Source of the DNA: Jatrophihabitans cynanchi | GTDB lineage: Bacteria; Actinomycetota; Actinomycetes; Mycobacteriales; Jatrophihabitantaceae | Direction of reading: 5' to 3' | Assembly (NCBI RefSeq): GCF_027247405.1 | Contig: NZ_CP097463.1 | Location: 1,178,001-1,242,000 of the forward strand | Length of the DNA: 64,000 bases | Part shown: positions 28,428 to 36,974 of the stretch, in pieces | How positions within the stretch are numbered: the stretch's first letter is position 1 | Layout of the letters: the number at the start of each line of letters is the position of its first letter | Program-made: the position numbers and the translations under genes | The notes under the pieces: generated by a model | Databases searched by the model: none | What the model was told of the DNA's origin: nothing | Seen by the model: only the letters and a program-made list of their open reading frames with translations

Positions 28428-29453
28428 TCAGGCCTCCTGATCGATCTGCACCGGGGCGCCACTTCGTGCGGACAACGCCACGGCGTCCAGCATGAGCTGC
28501 GTCCGCACGCCTTCCGAGCCGCTCACCAGTGGATCGGTGCCGTGCTCGACCGCCGCGACGAGATCGTCCAGTTCCCGGCGATAGGCCTCCAGTCGGACCG
28601 AGTTCACCGCATCGAGAGGGTCGAACGGCGGCTGGCTGTAGACCGTCTCCCACTTGTCGTCCTTGCCGAGCCGCACCTCGCCGTAGGCGTCGACGTCGAG
28701 CAGCCCCTCCGAGCCGGTGACGAGGAACTGCAACGCCGATCCCAGCCCGGGCCGCGGTACCTCGTATGTCATCCAGACACTGGCCAGCACACCGTCTTCG
28801 AACCGGTACTGGGCCATCACGCTCTGGGCCTCCGGACCGGTCCGGCTGTAGTGCGCCGCCTGCGCGAAGGCCGTCACCACGCGTGATCCCACCAGCCAGC
28901 GCAGCACGTCGCAGCCGTGGGCACCCCAGTCGTCGAACACGCGCATCTGCTCGGTGTCGAGCTTCCACTCGTCCGCTGTCTCGGTCATGTCCCACCAGTG
29001 GTCGACCCCGGTGACCCGCACCATGCGCACCTGGCCGATGGCCCCGGAGTCGATCACCTGCTTGGCCGTCATCGGTGCGTTCCGGAACCGGTGCTGCGAG
29101 ACGACCGCCAGCTTGACTCCGGCGTCGCGGCAGGCGGCGACCATGGTGCGGCAGTCGTCGGCGTCCGGTGCCATCGGCTTCTCCACCAGCACGTGCTTGC
29201 CCGCGCGCGCGGCCGCCACCACCTGGTCCCGATGGGCCCGGGGTGGCGAGGTGATGATCACGGCGGCGACGTCCGCGCGCTCGATCAGGGCCTGGACACT
29301 GCTCTCCTCGGGGACGCCGTAGTCGCCGGCCAGGCCGGCTGCTCGGCGGCCCCCGGCCACCGCCCGCAGCGGTGTGCCCGGAGCCATTCGGGCGACCTGG
29401 GACCAGGTTCGCCCCATGAACCCCCCACCGACGACGCCGATGCCGAACTCCAT
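28428..29453 (-). CDS. Gfo/Idh/MocA family oxidoreductase
   Basis: A 341-residue NAD(P)-dependent sugar or cyclitol dehydrogenase. It has the nucleotide motif GVVGGGFMG at the N-terminus and the family's EKP motif (VLVEKPMAPD) with its catalytic Lys. The C-terminal alpha/beta domain has GVDHWWDMTETADEW. It lies between the binding-protein gene and the ATPase gene, so it probably acts on the imported compound. Confidence 0.9.
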   Translation of the reverse strand: MEFGIGVVGGGFMGRTWSQVARMAPGTPLRAVAGGRRAAGLAGDYGVPEESSVQALIERADVAAVIITSPPRAHRDQVVAAARAGKHVLVEKPMAPDADDCRTMVAACRDAGVKLAVVSQHRFRNAPMTAKQVIDSGAIGQVRMVRVTGVDHWWDMTETADEWKLDTEQMRVFDDWGAHGCDVLRWLVGSRVVTAFAQAAHYSRTGPEAQSVMAQYRFEDGVLASVWMTYEVPRPGLGSALQFLVTGSEGLLDVDAYGEVRLGKDDKWETVYSQPPFDPLDAVNSVRLEAYRRELDDLVAAVEHGTDPLVSGSEGVRTQLMLDAVALSARSGAPVQIDQEA

Positions 29454-29493
29454 ATCGATCCTTTCGTTCTAGCCGCGGCGTCGCCGGTCCCGT

Positions 29494-30882
29494 TCAGTTC
29501 GAGGCGATGTAGTCGACGACGAGCTTCTTTACCGCCTTCACGGTTTCCGACTGGGCCTTCGCCGCGTCCCAAGTCCCCTTGGAGATGTTGGTCAGGCCGA
29601 GCAGGAACGGCGCGTTCCAGTTGAACGGGGCGTTGCCCGGCCAGGTCAGCTGGTGCTTGGACTGCTCGGCGAGCAGCGGCGCGATCGGGAACGAGGCGGC
29701 GACGTCCTTGTCGCCGCTGACCGAGATACTGCTCGTCGGCAGCACGGTGCCCGCCTTGCCGAGCACCAGTTGCTTCTGGAAGTCCGGCGACACCGTGTAC
29801 TTCACGAAGTCGAGCGCGGCGTCCTTGTTCTTGCCGAACTTGTTCACCCCGAGGCCCTCGGCAACGATGACGCTGCCGGACGTCCCCGGATCGATGCCGG
29901 GCATGATGACGACGCCGACGTCCTCCTTCTTGATCTTCAGCTTGAAGGCGGGATCCGAGCCGAGGACCTGGCTCCAGAAGCCGGCTGTGTTGATCTCCGA
30001 CGCGCCGAGGTTCTGGTTGAACAGGAGCTGGGTGTCCGCGTCACCGGTCGCGTTGGCCGCCGCGATCCCGAAGAACTGCTTCTTGAACCCGTCCTCGACC
30101 GTCTGCCAGGTCTTGAGCGCCTTGTCGTTGTCGAACAGGACCTCGGTCTTGTCATCGTTGAACATCTGGCCGCCGAGGGAGTTGTACATGCTGATCCAGT
30201 ACGGAACTCCGATGGTGTTCCACGGCGTGACGTTCGCGGCGCGTCCCCCGGTGTTCAGCTTGGGCGCGAGGTCGTACAGCTCGGACCAGGTCGTCGGTAC
30301 CTTCTCCGGGTCCAGGCCGGCGTCCTTCCAGTCCTGCTTGTTGTAGATGAAGAACTCCATGTCCGCGAACAGCGGAGCTGCGTACAGCTTGCCGCCCTTC
30401 TTCAGCTGGTTCAGCGCCGCCGGAATGAGGTCCTTGGTGATGCCACCCAGGTCGCCCAGGTCGTCGTAGATCCGGTCACCGAAGTTGGAGACGAAGTCGA
30501 CCGAGCCGAACAGGACGTCGAAATGCGGGTCCTTGGACACGATCATCGTCGCGTAGTCGGTGGCTCGCTCGGCGTACGGGATCACGACGGCGTTGACCTT
30601 GCCGCCGGTCTTGGCGGCCCACAGCGCCCCCGCCGCCTGCGCCGGCTGGACTCCGGTGGGGTTGCAGCCGACGTTGAGGGTGACGCCCTGGAACGCGTTC
30701 GGTCCGGTCTTGACCGGCTTCGAGCTCTTGTCGGCGTTGTTGCTCTTCTTGTCGCTGCTGCAGGCGGCCAGCAGCGTGCTGGCGCCGAGCGTGGCGAGAG
30801 CGCCGGCGGTCAGGAAACCGCGCCGGCTGACGCCGGACCCACTGACGGATGCAACGTGCGTGATCAGATCTCTTTCGGTCAT
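29494..30882 (-). CDS. Extracellular solute-binding lipoprotein (SBP family 1)
   Basis: A 462-residue receptor for a CUT1-type importer. The N-terminus has a twin-arginine-like SRRGFLTAG followed by a hydrophobic stretch and a lipobox (LLAAC), so it is a lipoprotein possibly exported by Tat. The body has the family-1 pattern, for example KLYAAPLFADMEFFIYNKQD and TWSELYDLAPKL. Family 1 binds oligosaccharides, glycerol-phosphate and related polyols. ATG at 30882 follows GAAGGG. The frame is open upstream through the permease region, which is antisense-frame noise. Confidence 0.9.
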   Translation of the reverse strand: MTERDLITHVASVSGSGVSRRGFLTAGALATLGASTLLAACSSDKKSNNADKSSKPVKTGPNAFQGVTLNVGCNPTGVQPAQAAGALWAAKTGGKVNAVVIPYAERATDYATMIVSKDPHFDVLFGSVDFVSNFGDRIYDDLGDLGGITKDLIPAALNQLKKGGKLYAAPLFADMEFFIYNKQDWKDAGLDPEKVPTTWSELYDLAPKLNTGGRAANVTPWNTIGVPYWISMYNSLGGQMFNDDKTEVLFDNDKALKTWQTVEDGFKKQFFGIAAANATGDADTQLLFNQNLGASEINTAGFWSQVLGSDPAFKLKIKKEDVGVVIMPGIDPGTSGSVIVAEGLGVNKFGKNKDAALDFVKYTVSPDFQKQLVLGKAGTVLPTSSISVSGDKDVAASFPIAPLLAEQSKHQLTWPGNAPFNWNAPFLLGLTNISKGTWDAAKAQSETVKAVKKLVVDYIASN

Positions 30883-30941
30883 GTCGGCGCCCTTCGTGAT
30901 CGTTGAGTGCTCTGGGACGGCTGCCGCGTCGAGGTGACGGG

Positions 30942-32852
30942 TCAGCCCTTGAGGTAGCTGTCGGCGAGGCCGGAGCTGATCCGGCGGTGGAAGAACATGA
31001 CGAGCAGGATGACCGGCAGCACCGCGACGATGCCGGCAGCCGCCTGGTACGTGTAGGGCGGTTCGCCGCCGATTCCGGTGGGCGAGTTGATGTAGCCGAT
31101 CCGCCGCGTGATCGTGACGGCACCGTGGTTGCCGAGCACGACGGCGAACAAGAACTCGTTCCAGACACTGATCAGGAGCAGTAGGCCGGTGGCAGCGATG
31201 CCGGAGCTCGCGGCCGGGACGGTGACCCGGAACAAGGTGCCGATGCGGGAACAGCCATCGATACGAGCCGACTTCTCCAGTGCCTCCGGCACGTTCTCGA
31301 AGATGGCCTTGAGCAGCCAGATGGCGAGGGGTAGGCAGAAGGCGACGTTGGCGATCACCAGACCTTGGATGGTGTCGGTCAGGCCCACATGGTTGTAGAC
31401 CAGCAGCAGCGGGATCGCCAGCACGAGCGCCGGCACTGTGTAGGTGAACATCAGCAGGCCGATGATCACGTTCTTGCCGCGGATGCGCAGCCGCGCCAGC
31501 GGGTAGGCGGCAAGCGCACCCAGCAGCAGCGTGATCAGCGTGGTGGCGATCGTGACGACGAAGCTGACCTTGAACGAGGAGATCCACTCGTGGCTGGTGA
31601 ACAGCTCGCGGTAGTGGCTGAAGTCCAGTCGCCACGTCGGGGTCGGCGGGCTGGAGGTCACCGCGCTCTCCGGCTGCAGGCTCGCAATGAGGATCCACAG
31701 CGTCGGCCCGACCGACCAGATGAGCAGCAGGACCACCGACACGCCCATTCCCAGCCGGCGCACGCGCGCGGGCACCAACCGGCGACGGCGCTTGGGCTCG
31801 GCGTAGTCGGTTCGCGGTAGCGCTGACACCGCACTCTGCGGCAGCGCGTGCAGCTGCATGTCGACGAGCTCGTCGTCGGTGACCTCGACCTTCGGCCGGC
31901 GGTTGCGGCCGAGGTAGGCCGCCGCCAGGCTGAAGACGATGATCACCGCCATCAGGAACAGCGCCAGCATCGCCGAGTAGCCGAGACTGAGATTGTTGAA
32001 GGCGGCGTTGTAGATGTAGTACGCGACCGTCGTGGTCTCCAGGCCGGGTCCACCACGCGTCAGCTGGAACAGCAGGTCGAAGACCTGAAGCGAGATGATG
32101 ATCTGCAGGATCGTCGAGATGAACAGCGTGGTCCGGATGGCCGGCAACGTAACCGCACGGAACGCCTGCAGGCCGGTCGCGCCGTCCATCGCGGCCGCGC
32201 GATACAACGACGGCGGAATCGACTTCAACGCGCCGAGCATGATCAGCGCCAGCAGCGGCGCGGAGCGCCAGGCCGTGGCCAGGATCGCGATGCCGAACGC
32301 CTTGCCCGGGTCCTGCAACCACGCGACCGGCCCGTGCACGATGCCGAGCGCGCGCAGGATGCTGGTGATCACGCCGAAGCTGGGCTGGAACATGAACCGC
32401 CAGAAGAACCCGGTCACAATCGGCGCGATCGCCCACGGCAGCAGGAGCGCTACCGACAACCCCGCCGAGTAGCGGGTCTTGGCCTTGTTCATCAGCAACG
32501 CCGTCGCCAGTGCGAGCGGCACGGTGAGCACCGTCGTGCCGATGGCGAAGAGCATCGTGCGCGGGATCGACGCGGTGAAGTTCGAGTCCGCGACGAGCCG
32601 GTGGAAGTTCTTGAGCGCGACGTAACGGTCCGGGCCGTCGCGCAGCAGTTCGATCCGGAACAGGCTCATCCCGAACACGGCCGCGATCGGCGGCACCGCC
32701 ACCAGCGCCACCAGCAGTCCGGCCGGCAGGAACAGCAGCACCGCGAACTTGCGCTCGCTGAGATAGTCGATCCGGCGCGAGAGTCGTCCGGGCAGTCGTC
32801 TGCGCGGCTCGAGCGGCGTGACCCGCTCGCGCGTGTCGACTGCTGAACCCAC
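30942..32852 (-). CDS. Fused double permease of a sugar-type ABC importer (UgpA-UgpE/MalF-MalG in one chain)
   Basis: A 636-residue protein that contains two complete CUT1 permeases in tandem. Residues about 35-312 are the UgpA/MalF-type half with an EAA loop at about 218-227 (RAAAMDGATG). Residues about 367-636 are the UgpE/MalG-type half with a second EAA loop at about 526-535 (EKSARIDGCS). A charged linker of about 55 residues joins them. Both ends at the junction are normally cytoplasmic, so no extra helix is required. GTG at 32852 has AGGAGG five bases upstream. These halves are normally separate genes of about 300 residues each. Confidence 0.9.
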   Translation of the reverse strand: MGSAVDTRERVTPLEPRRRLPGRLSRRIDYLSERKFAVLLFLPAGLLVALVAVPPIAAVFGMSLFRIELLRDGPDRYVALKNFHRLVADSNFTASIPRTMLFAIGTTVLTVPLALATALLMNKAKTRYSAGLSVALLLPWAIAPIVTGFFWRFMFQPSFGVITSILRALGIVHGPVAWLQDPGKAFGIAILATAWRSAPLLALIMLGALKSIPPSLYRAAAMDGATGLQAFRAVTLPAIRTTLFISTILQIIISLQVFDLLFQLTRGGPGLETTTVAYYIYNAAFNNLSLGYSAMLALFLMAVIIVFSLAAAYLGRNRRPKVEVTDDELVDMQLHALPQSAVSALPRTDYAEPKRRRRLVPARVRRLGMGVSVVLLLIWSVGPTLWILIASLQPESAVTSSPPTPTWRLDFSHYRELFTSHEWISSFKVSFVVTIATTLITLLLGALAAYPLARLRIRGKNVIIGLLMFTYTVPALVLAIPLLLVYNHVGLTDTIQGLVIANVAFCLPLAIWLLKAIFENVPEALEKSARIDGCSRIGTLFRVTVPAASSGIAATGLLLLISVWNEFLFAVVLGNHGAVTITRRIGYINSPTGIGGEPPYTYQAAAGIVAVLPVILLVMFFHRRISSGLADSYLKG

Positions 32853-32951
32853 GCTGTCCTCCTGTGTCCGGTTTCCGCGCCGACCCGGTGCGCGGCCCCT
32901 ACCCTCAGCCCGCCGTGAGGTGGCAGCAGTCTGTCCGCCCGCCACCTACCG

Positions 32952-32983
32952 TGTCAACAGGCGACATGCGAGTTTCATTTTCA
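32952..32983 (-). promoter_or_regulatory. Promoter and TTTCA repeats before the fused-permease operon
   Basis: On the minus strand TTGACA (32957-32952) is a perfect -35 hexamer, with only a weak -10 about 17 bases further. Just upstream, GTTTCA (32972-32977) and TTTTCA (32978-32983) are direct repeats of the motif also seen at the divergent promoter. An IclR-type regulator is the best candidate to bind here. Confidence 0.45.
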
Positions 32984-33029
32984 AGCAAGCGGGAGCGCCG
33001 TTGTGCCGCGAGCACCAATGCCCAGGCTG

Positions 33030-33097
33030 TTGACACTGCCAAAGAACGCCCGAGATACTGTTTCACGCAATAACATTTCAGTCTCATAGAATGAAAC
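33030..33097 (+). promoter_or_regulatory. Promoter with overlapping TTTCA/TGAAA operator before the DapA-like gene
   Basis: TTGACA (33030-33035) and GATACT (33054-33059) are spaced 18 bases and make the best sigma-70-like promoter in the window. GTTTCA begins at 33060, directly after the -10, a second TTTCA lies at 33076-33080, and TGAAAC at 33092-33097 completes an inverted repeat. A protein bound here would block transcription. The TTTCAGTCT core recurs upstream of the IclR gene. Confidence 0.6.
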
Positions 33098-33150
33098 TTG
33101 TTGGCCCAGCCGTCAGCATCTATCGGCACCCTCGAGGAGCAGCACACGAC

Positions 33151-34170
33151 ATGACGAACCACGTCGAGCGCCCCACGGATCCGGGGCCGGCCGCGAGTTC
33201 GAGCCGGCTGGCTCTGCCCGCGCCCGGGGTTCTGGTCCCGATCGTCACCCCCCTGCTCCCGAGCGGCAGTCCGGACCTGGAGTCCTTCGACTCGCTGCTC
33301 GAGTTCGGTATCGCGGCCGGCGTCGACGGCTTCCTGGTGCTCGGGTCATCGGGCGAAGCCGTGGCACTCAGCGCGGACGAGCGTTACCAAGTTGCAACGC
33401 GCGCACAGGCGTACTGCCGCGGCCGCGCCCACATCATGCTCGGCGTGGTCGCGCACGGCACCAAGGACGCCGGAGCAGACGCGCAGCGGCTGGATGCGAT
33501 CGGAGCGGACAGTCTGCTTCTCACCGCACCGGCCGGTTTCGCGATGTCGCAGACGGAGCTCGGCGGCCACTTCCGCACCGTCGCGGGGCTGGTCGACACA
33601 CCCGTCGTGGCGTACGAGGTTCCCACGCGCGTCGGCGTGTCGCTGTCCGCCGAACTCATCGCCGAGCTGGGCGCCGACGGCACGATCGTCGCGGTCAAGG
33701 ACTCCTCCGGCGATCTCGTCCGCGGCCGGGCGGTGTCCGAGGCGACGCGCGGCCTGCCGGGATTCGTCCGCTACACCGGCTGTGAGCAGTGCATAGACGG
33801 GGCGATCCTCGGCGGCTACGACGGCGCGATCGCGGGGCTGGCCAACGTGTTCCCGCAGTTCCACGTCGAGCTCATCCGCCGCGTGGCCGCCGGCGACTGG
33901 CCCGGCGCGTCCAGGGTGCAGGGCTTGATCATGCGGCTGCTCGAGCTGTACTTCCACCCGTTGGAGTACGCGAGCTTCTCGGCGCAGTTCTTCGCAGTCG
34001 TCAAGGAAGCGCTCGTGCAGCGCGGCGTCATCGCCCACGGCACCACCAGCGCGCCGCTCGTCCAGGCCGACGAATCGATCCGGGTCCACGTGGCGAAGAT
34101 CCTCGAGCTCGGCAGGGAACTCGAGGCCGAGCTGCGCGACAGCCGCCCGGCGGCCACGACCCTCGGGTGA
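33151..34170 (+). CDS. Dihydrodipicolinate synthase/N-acetylneuraminate lyase family aldolase
   Basis: A 339-residue class I aldolase. The pyruvate-binding motif appears as LGSSGEAVALS, the Schiff-base Lys as AVKDSSGD, and the Tyr as VAYEVPTRV. The second and third match the DapA/NanA superfamily. Members cleave or make 2-keto-3-deoxy acids, sialic acids or dihydrodipicolinate. In this context a catabolic aldolase giving pyruvate is more likely than lysine synthesis. ATG at 33151 is chosen because GAGGAG precedes it; the open frame to 33091 runs through the operator. Confidence 0.9.
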   Translation: MTNHVERPTDPGPAASSSRLALPAPGVLVPIVTPLLPSGSPDLESFDSLLEFGIAAGVDGFLVLGSSGEAVALSADERYQVATRAQAYCRGRAHIMLGVVAHGTKDAGADAQRLDAIGADSLLLTAPAGFAMSQTELGGHFRTVAGLVDTPVVAYEVPTRVGVSLSAELIAELGADGTIVAVKDSSGDLVRGRAVSEATRGLPGFVRYTGCEQCIDGAILGGYDGAIAGLANVFPQFHVELIRRVAAGDWPGASRVQGLIMRLLELYFHPLEYASFSAQFFAVVKEALVQRGVIAHGTTSAPLVQADESIRVHVAKILELGRELEAELRDSRPAATTLG

Positions 34171-35099
34171 TCGAGCAGCACGATCTCGACGGGGAGCACA
34201 CCCTCGAGATCAATGTCTTCGGGCCGGATGCCGGGCCCACCCTCGCGGTCCTCGGCGGGGTCCACGGCGACGAGCTGGAGGGTGTTCTCGCCGCGCGCAT
34301 GCTCACCGCGCACCTCGGCGCGCTGCCGTCCGGCTCGCTGAGCGGCCGGGTGAAGGTCGTCCCCGTCAGCAACCCGCTCGCCTTCGCCGCGCGGTCGCGG
34401 ACCAGCCCGGCCGACGGCGCGAACCTGGCCCGGGTGTTTCCCGGCCGGCCGGACGGGCAGGTCACCGAACGGATCGCCGACCTGCTGAGCACGCAGGTGA
34501 TCGCGGGAGCCGATCTGCTCGTCGATCTGCACTCGGCCGGGGCGCGTTACGAGATGCCGGTGTTCGCCGGATACGTGGCCGACGCGCCGCTCGGAGAGCG
34601 TTCGGCAGCCGCCACGTACGCCTTCGGGGCACCCGTCGTGTGGGAGCACCGGGGGACCGGGCCGGGCCGCTCGCTGTCGGCTGCCGAGGAGCTCGGGGTC
34701 GCGTCGCTCTACGTCGAGGGCAGCGGTGGTGGCGGCCTGGTCGGCAGCGATCTCGACATCTACCTGCACGGCCTCCTGCGCCTGCTGTCCTGGCTCGGCC
34801 TGACGTCGACGCAGCACCCGCCGCCGGCCGAACCGCTCGTTCTCCGTGGCGACGACGGGAACGTCGATGCCTCGCTGGCCTGCTCGATCGGGGGCTATTG
34901 CGTCACCCGGGTCCGCTCGGGCCAGCAGGTCGAGTCCGGTCAGCTGCTCGCCGAAATCCTCGACGAGACGGGCAACAGCATCCAGCAGATCCGCAGCCCG
35001 CGGCGCGGTTCCGTCATGATGCTGCGGCGCCGCGCGGAGGTCGAGCCGGGGGACGGGATCGCGATGCTCGGCCCGGTCCCGCAGGGTCGCACATCATGA
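34167..35099 (+). CDS. Succinylglutamate desuccinylase/aspartoacylase family metallohydrolase
   Basis: A 310-residue zinc amidohydrolase of the M14-like AstE/AspA group. Zinc ligands appear as His and Glu in GGVHGDELEG and His in LLVDLHSAG. The C-terminus has a small biotinyl-like barrel (SGQQVESGQLLAEILDE). Such enzymes remove acyl groups from N-acyl amino acids. The GTG overlaps the aldolase stop (GTGA) and the end overlaps the SDR start (ATGA). This suggests that an N-acylated intermediate is deacylated. Confidence 0.87.
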   Translation: MIEQHDLDGEHTLEINVFGPDAGPTLAVLGGVHGDELEGVLAARMLTAHLGALPSGSLSGRVKVVPVSNPLAFAARSRTSPADGANLARVFPGRPDGQVTERIADLLSTQVIAGADLLVDLHSAGARYEMPVFAGYVADAPLGERSAAATYAFGAPVVWEHRGTGPGRSLSAAEELGVASLYVEGSGGGGLVGSDLDIYLHGLLRLLSWLGLTSTQHPPPAEPLVLRGDDGNVDASLACSIGGYCVTRVRSGQQVESGQLLAEILDETGNSIQQIRSPRRGSVMMLRRRAEVEPGDGIAMLGPVPQGRTS

Positions 35100-35881
35100 C
35101 CGCGAACGAGCGGGCCGGCTCGTTGGCCGGGCAGGTCGCACTGGTTACCGGCGGTGGCACCGGCATCGGCGCGGCGATCACCGCCCGGTTGGCCGACACC
35201 GGCGCCTCGGTCGTGCTCGGTCAGTCGACACAGGATCGCGCCGACGCCGCCGTAGCCGCACTGGCCGCACCAGGGCGGGCGATCAGCGGTATCGGTGCCG
35301 ACCTCGCCGACGCCGCGGCGTGCCGCGACCTCGTGGCCGCGGTGCTGAGCCGCCACGGCCGGATCGACATCCTCGTGAACAACGCGGGGGTCACCGGCGC
35401 CCCCGCGACCGGCCCGTTCCTCGAATTCACCGACGAGCACCTCGACCGGGTCATCGACGTCAACCTCAAGGCGGCGTTCCGGTGCGGACGGGACGCGGCT
35501 CGCGACATGGCGCGCCGGGGCGCGGGCGTCATCGTCAACGTCTCGTCGGTCGCCGCCTACGCCGCGCAACGCGACGCCAGCGCCTACGTAGCATCCAAGG
35601 CGGGCCTGGTCGGGCTCACCCGCGGCATGGCGTTCGAGCTCGCGCCGACGGGCGTCCGCGTCGTCGGCGTCGCGCCGGGCGACATCGTCGTCGGTGCTAC
35701 CAACAGTGCTGGCCGGAGCCCTGCCGCGGGGCCGGACCGGGCCTGGCTCCGCGACACTCCGCTCGGGCGCCGCGGGACACCCGAGGACGTCGCCTCCGTC
35801 GTCGCCTTCCTGTGTTCGGACGGTGCCGGCTTCATCACGGGCGAGACGATCCTCGTCGACGGCGGCTGGCTCTCTTACTAG
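35096..35881 (+). CDS. Short-chain dehydrogenase/reductase (SDR)
   Basis: A 261-residue classical SDR. It has the nucleotide motif VTGGGTGIG, the NNAGV stretch, catalytic Ser in NVSSVAAY and Tyr/Lys in YVASKAG, and the C-terminal GFITGETILVDGGW. It likely oxidises a hydroxyl group of the island's substrate. It is coupled to the upstream deacylase by ATGA. The frame reaches far upstream in antisense-free carry-over, but the Met at 35096 begins the conserved fold. Confidence 0.92.
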   Translation: MTANERAGSLAGQVALVTGGGTGIGAAITARLADTGASVVLGQSTQDRADAAVAALAAPGRAISGIGADLADAAACRDLVAAVLSRHGRIDILVNNAGVTGAPATGPFLEFTDEHLDRVIDVNLKAAFRCGRDAARDMARRGAGVIVNVSSVAAYAAQRDASAYVASKAGLVGLTRGMAFELAPTGVRVVGVAPGDIVVGATNSAGRSPAAGPDRAWLRDTPLGRRGTPEDVASVVAFLCSDGAGFITGETILVDGGWLSY

Positions 35882-35918
35882 TTCACCGATCACCAACGAC
35901 GTGCTGGAGACGATGGCG

Positions 35919-36974
35919 ATGCGCATTCTGCAGATCGGCGGCGGCTCGATGGGTACGCGACGCATGCGCGACCTCCGCGGCCCGGACCACGCCGGCTCCC
36001 CCACCTCGATCTGGCTGCTCGATGCCCGCGAGGACCGCCGCGCCGCCGCGCTCGATCGATTCGGCATACCCGGCGTCGCGAACCTGGACGAGGCGCTCGC
36101 GCTCGAGCCCGACGCGTTCGTGATCTCGACGCCGCCACACCTGCACCAGCAGTTCGTCCGCACCGCACTGGAGTCGGGCAAACACGTGTTCTGCGAGGCG
36201 GACATCTGGCCGTTCGAGCTGGACCTGGTCGAACGTGCGCAGGCGGCGCACCCCGGTCTCGTCGCGGCACCTTCGGCAACGCTGCGTTTCCAGCCCGTGG
36301 TGCGCGAGGTCGCGCGCATCGTCGCCGAGGAGCTGGGACAACTGCACGCCTTCGGTTACGTGCTCTCGGTCGACGCGGCGTCCTGGCATCCGGGCGAGGG
36401 CAGCGAGTACTACGCGCGCCATCGCTCGACGGCCCCGGCGCGGGAGATGACCGCGTTCGAGCTGATCGCCCTGCAGCACATCTTCGGGCCGGCAGCGAGC
36501 GTGTCCGGGCTGGTGCAGCAGCGCGGAAGCCGCGCCTCGGACACCGAGGACACCTTCAGCCTGCAGTACCGGACCGAAGCCGGTGCCGCCGGGCAGCTCA
36601 CCGTGCTGATGGCCTCGCCGCAGGTCGCGCGTCGCGGGTGGGCGGCCGGGGAGAACGGCATGGTGCACTTCGACCTGCTCACCGGCCTCGTCGACCGGCA
36701 GCTCCCGAGCCGCGGCCTGGAGGACTCGCGCAAGATCTGCGATTGGGCCGGCACCCTTGAAGCCGTCTACCTCGACGAGATCTCGACGTTCGTCGCCGCG
36801 GTCGCCGGCACCGCCGTCTGGCCGTACAGCTACCGCGAGTCGCGACTGGTCTGCGGCACCCTCGCCGCTGCCGAGCTCAGCACGATGACGGGGAACGTCG
36901 AAGCCGTGCGGTCGGACCTCGCGCCGGCAGCGGTCCCCGACGCGTATGCGCCGAGTGCGAGCATGCCCGGATGA
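35919..36974 (+). CDS. Gfo/Idh/MocA-like oxidoreductase with altered EKP motif
   Basis: A 351-residue protein starting MRILQIGGGSMGTRRMRDL, a Gfo/Idh/MocA nucleotide-binding domain. Where the family has EKP, this protein reads HVFCEADIWPF, so the usual catalytic Lys is absent. It may act on an unusual substrate or bind it without standard chemistry. The ATG at 35919 has GGAG nine bases upstream, and an ATG two codons earlier is possible. The end overlaps the next gene (ATGA). Confidence 0.82.
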   Translation: MRILQIGGGSMGTRRMRDLRGPDHAGSPTSIWLLDAREDRRAAALDRFGIPGVANLDEALALEPDAFVISTPPHLHQQFVRTALESGKHVFCEADIWPFELDLVERAQAAHPGLVAAPSATLRFQPVVREVARIVAEELGQLHAFGYVLSVDAASWHPGEGSEYYARHRSTAPAREMTAFELIALQHIFGPAASVSGLVQQRGSRASDTEDTFSLQYRTEAGAAGQLTVLMASPQVARRGWAAGENGMVHFDLLTGLVDRQLPSRGLEDSRKICDWAGTLEAVYLDEISTFVAAVAGTAVWPYSYRESRLVCGTLAAAELSTMTGNVEAVRSDLAPAAVPDAYAPSASMPG

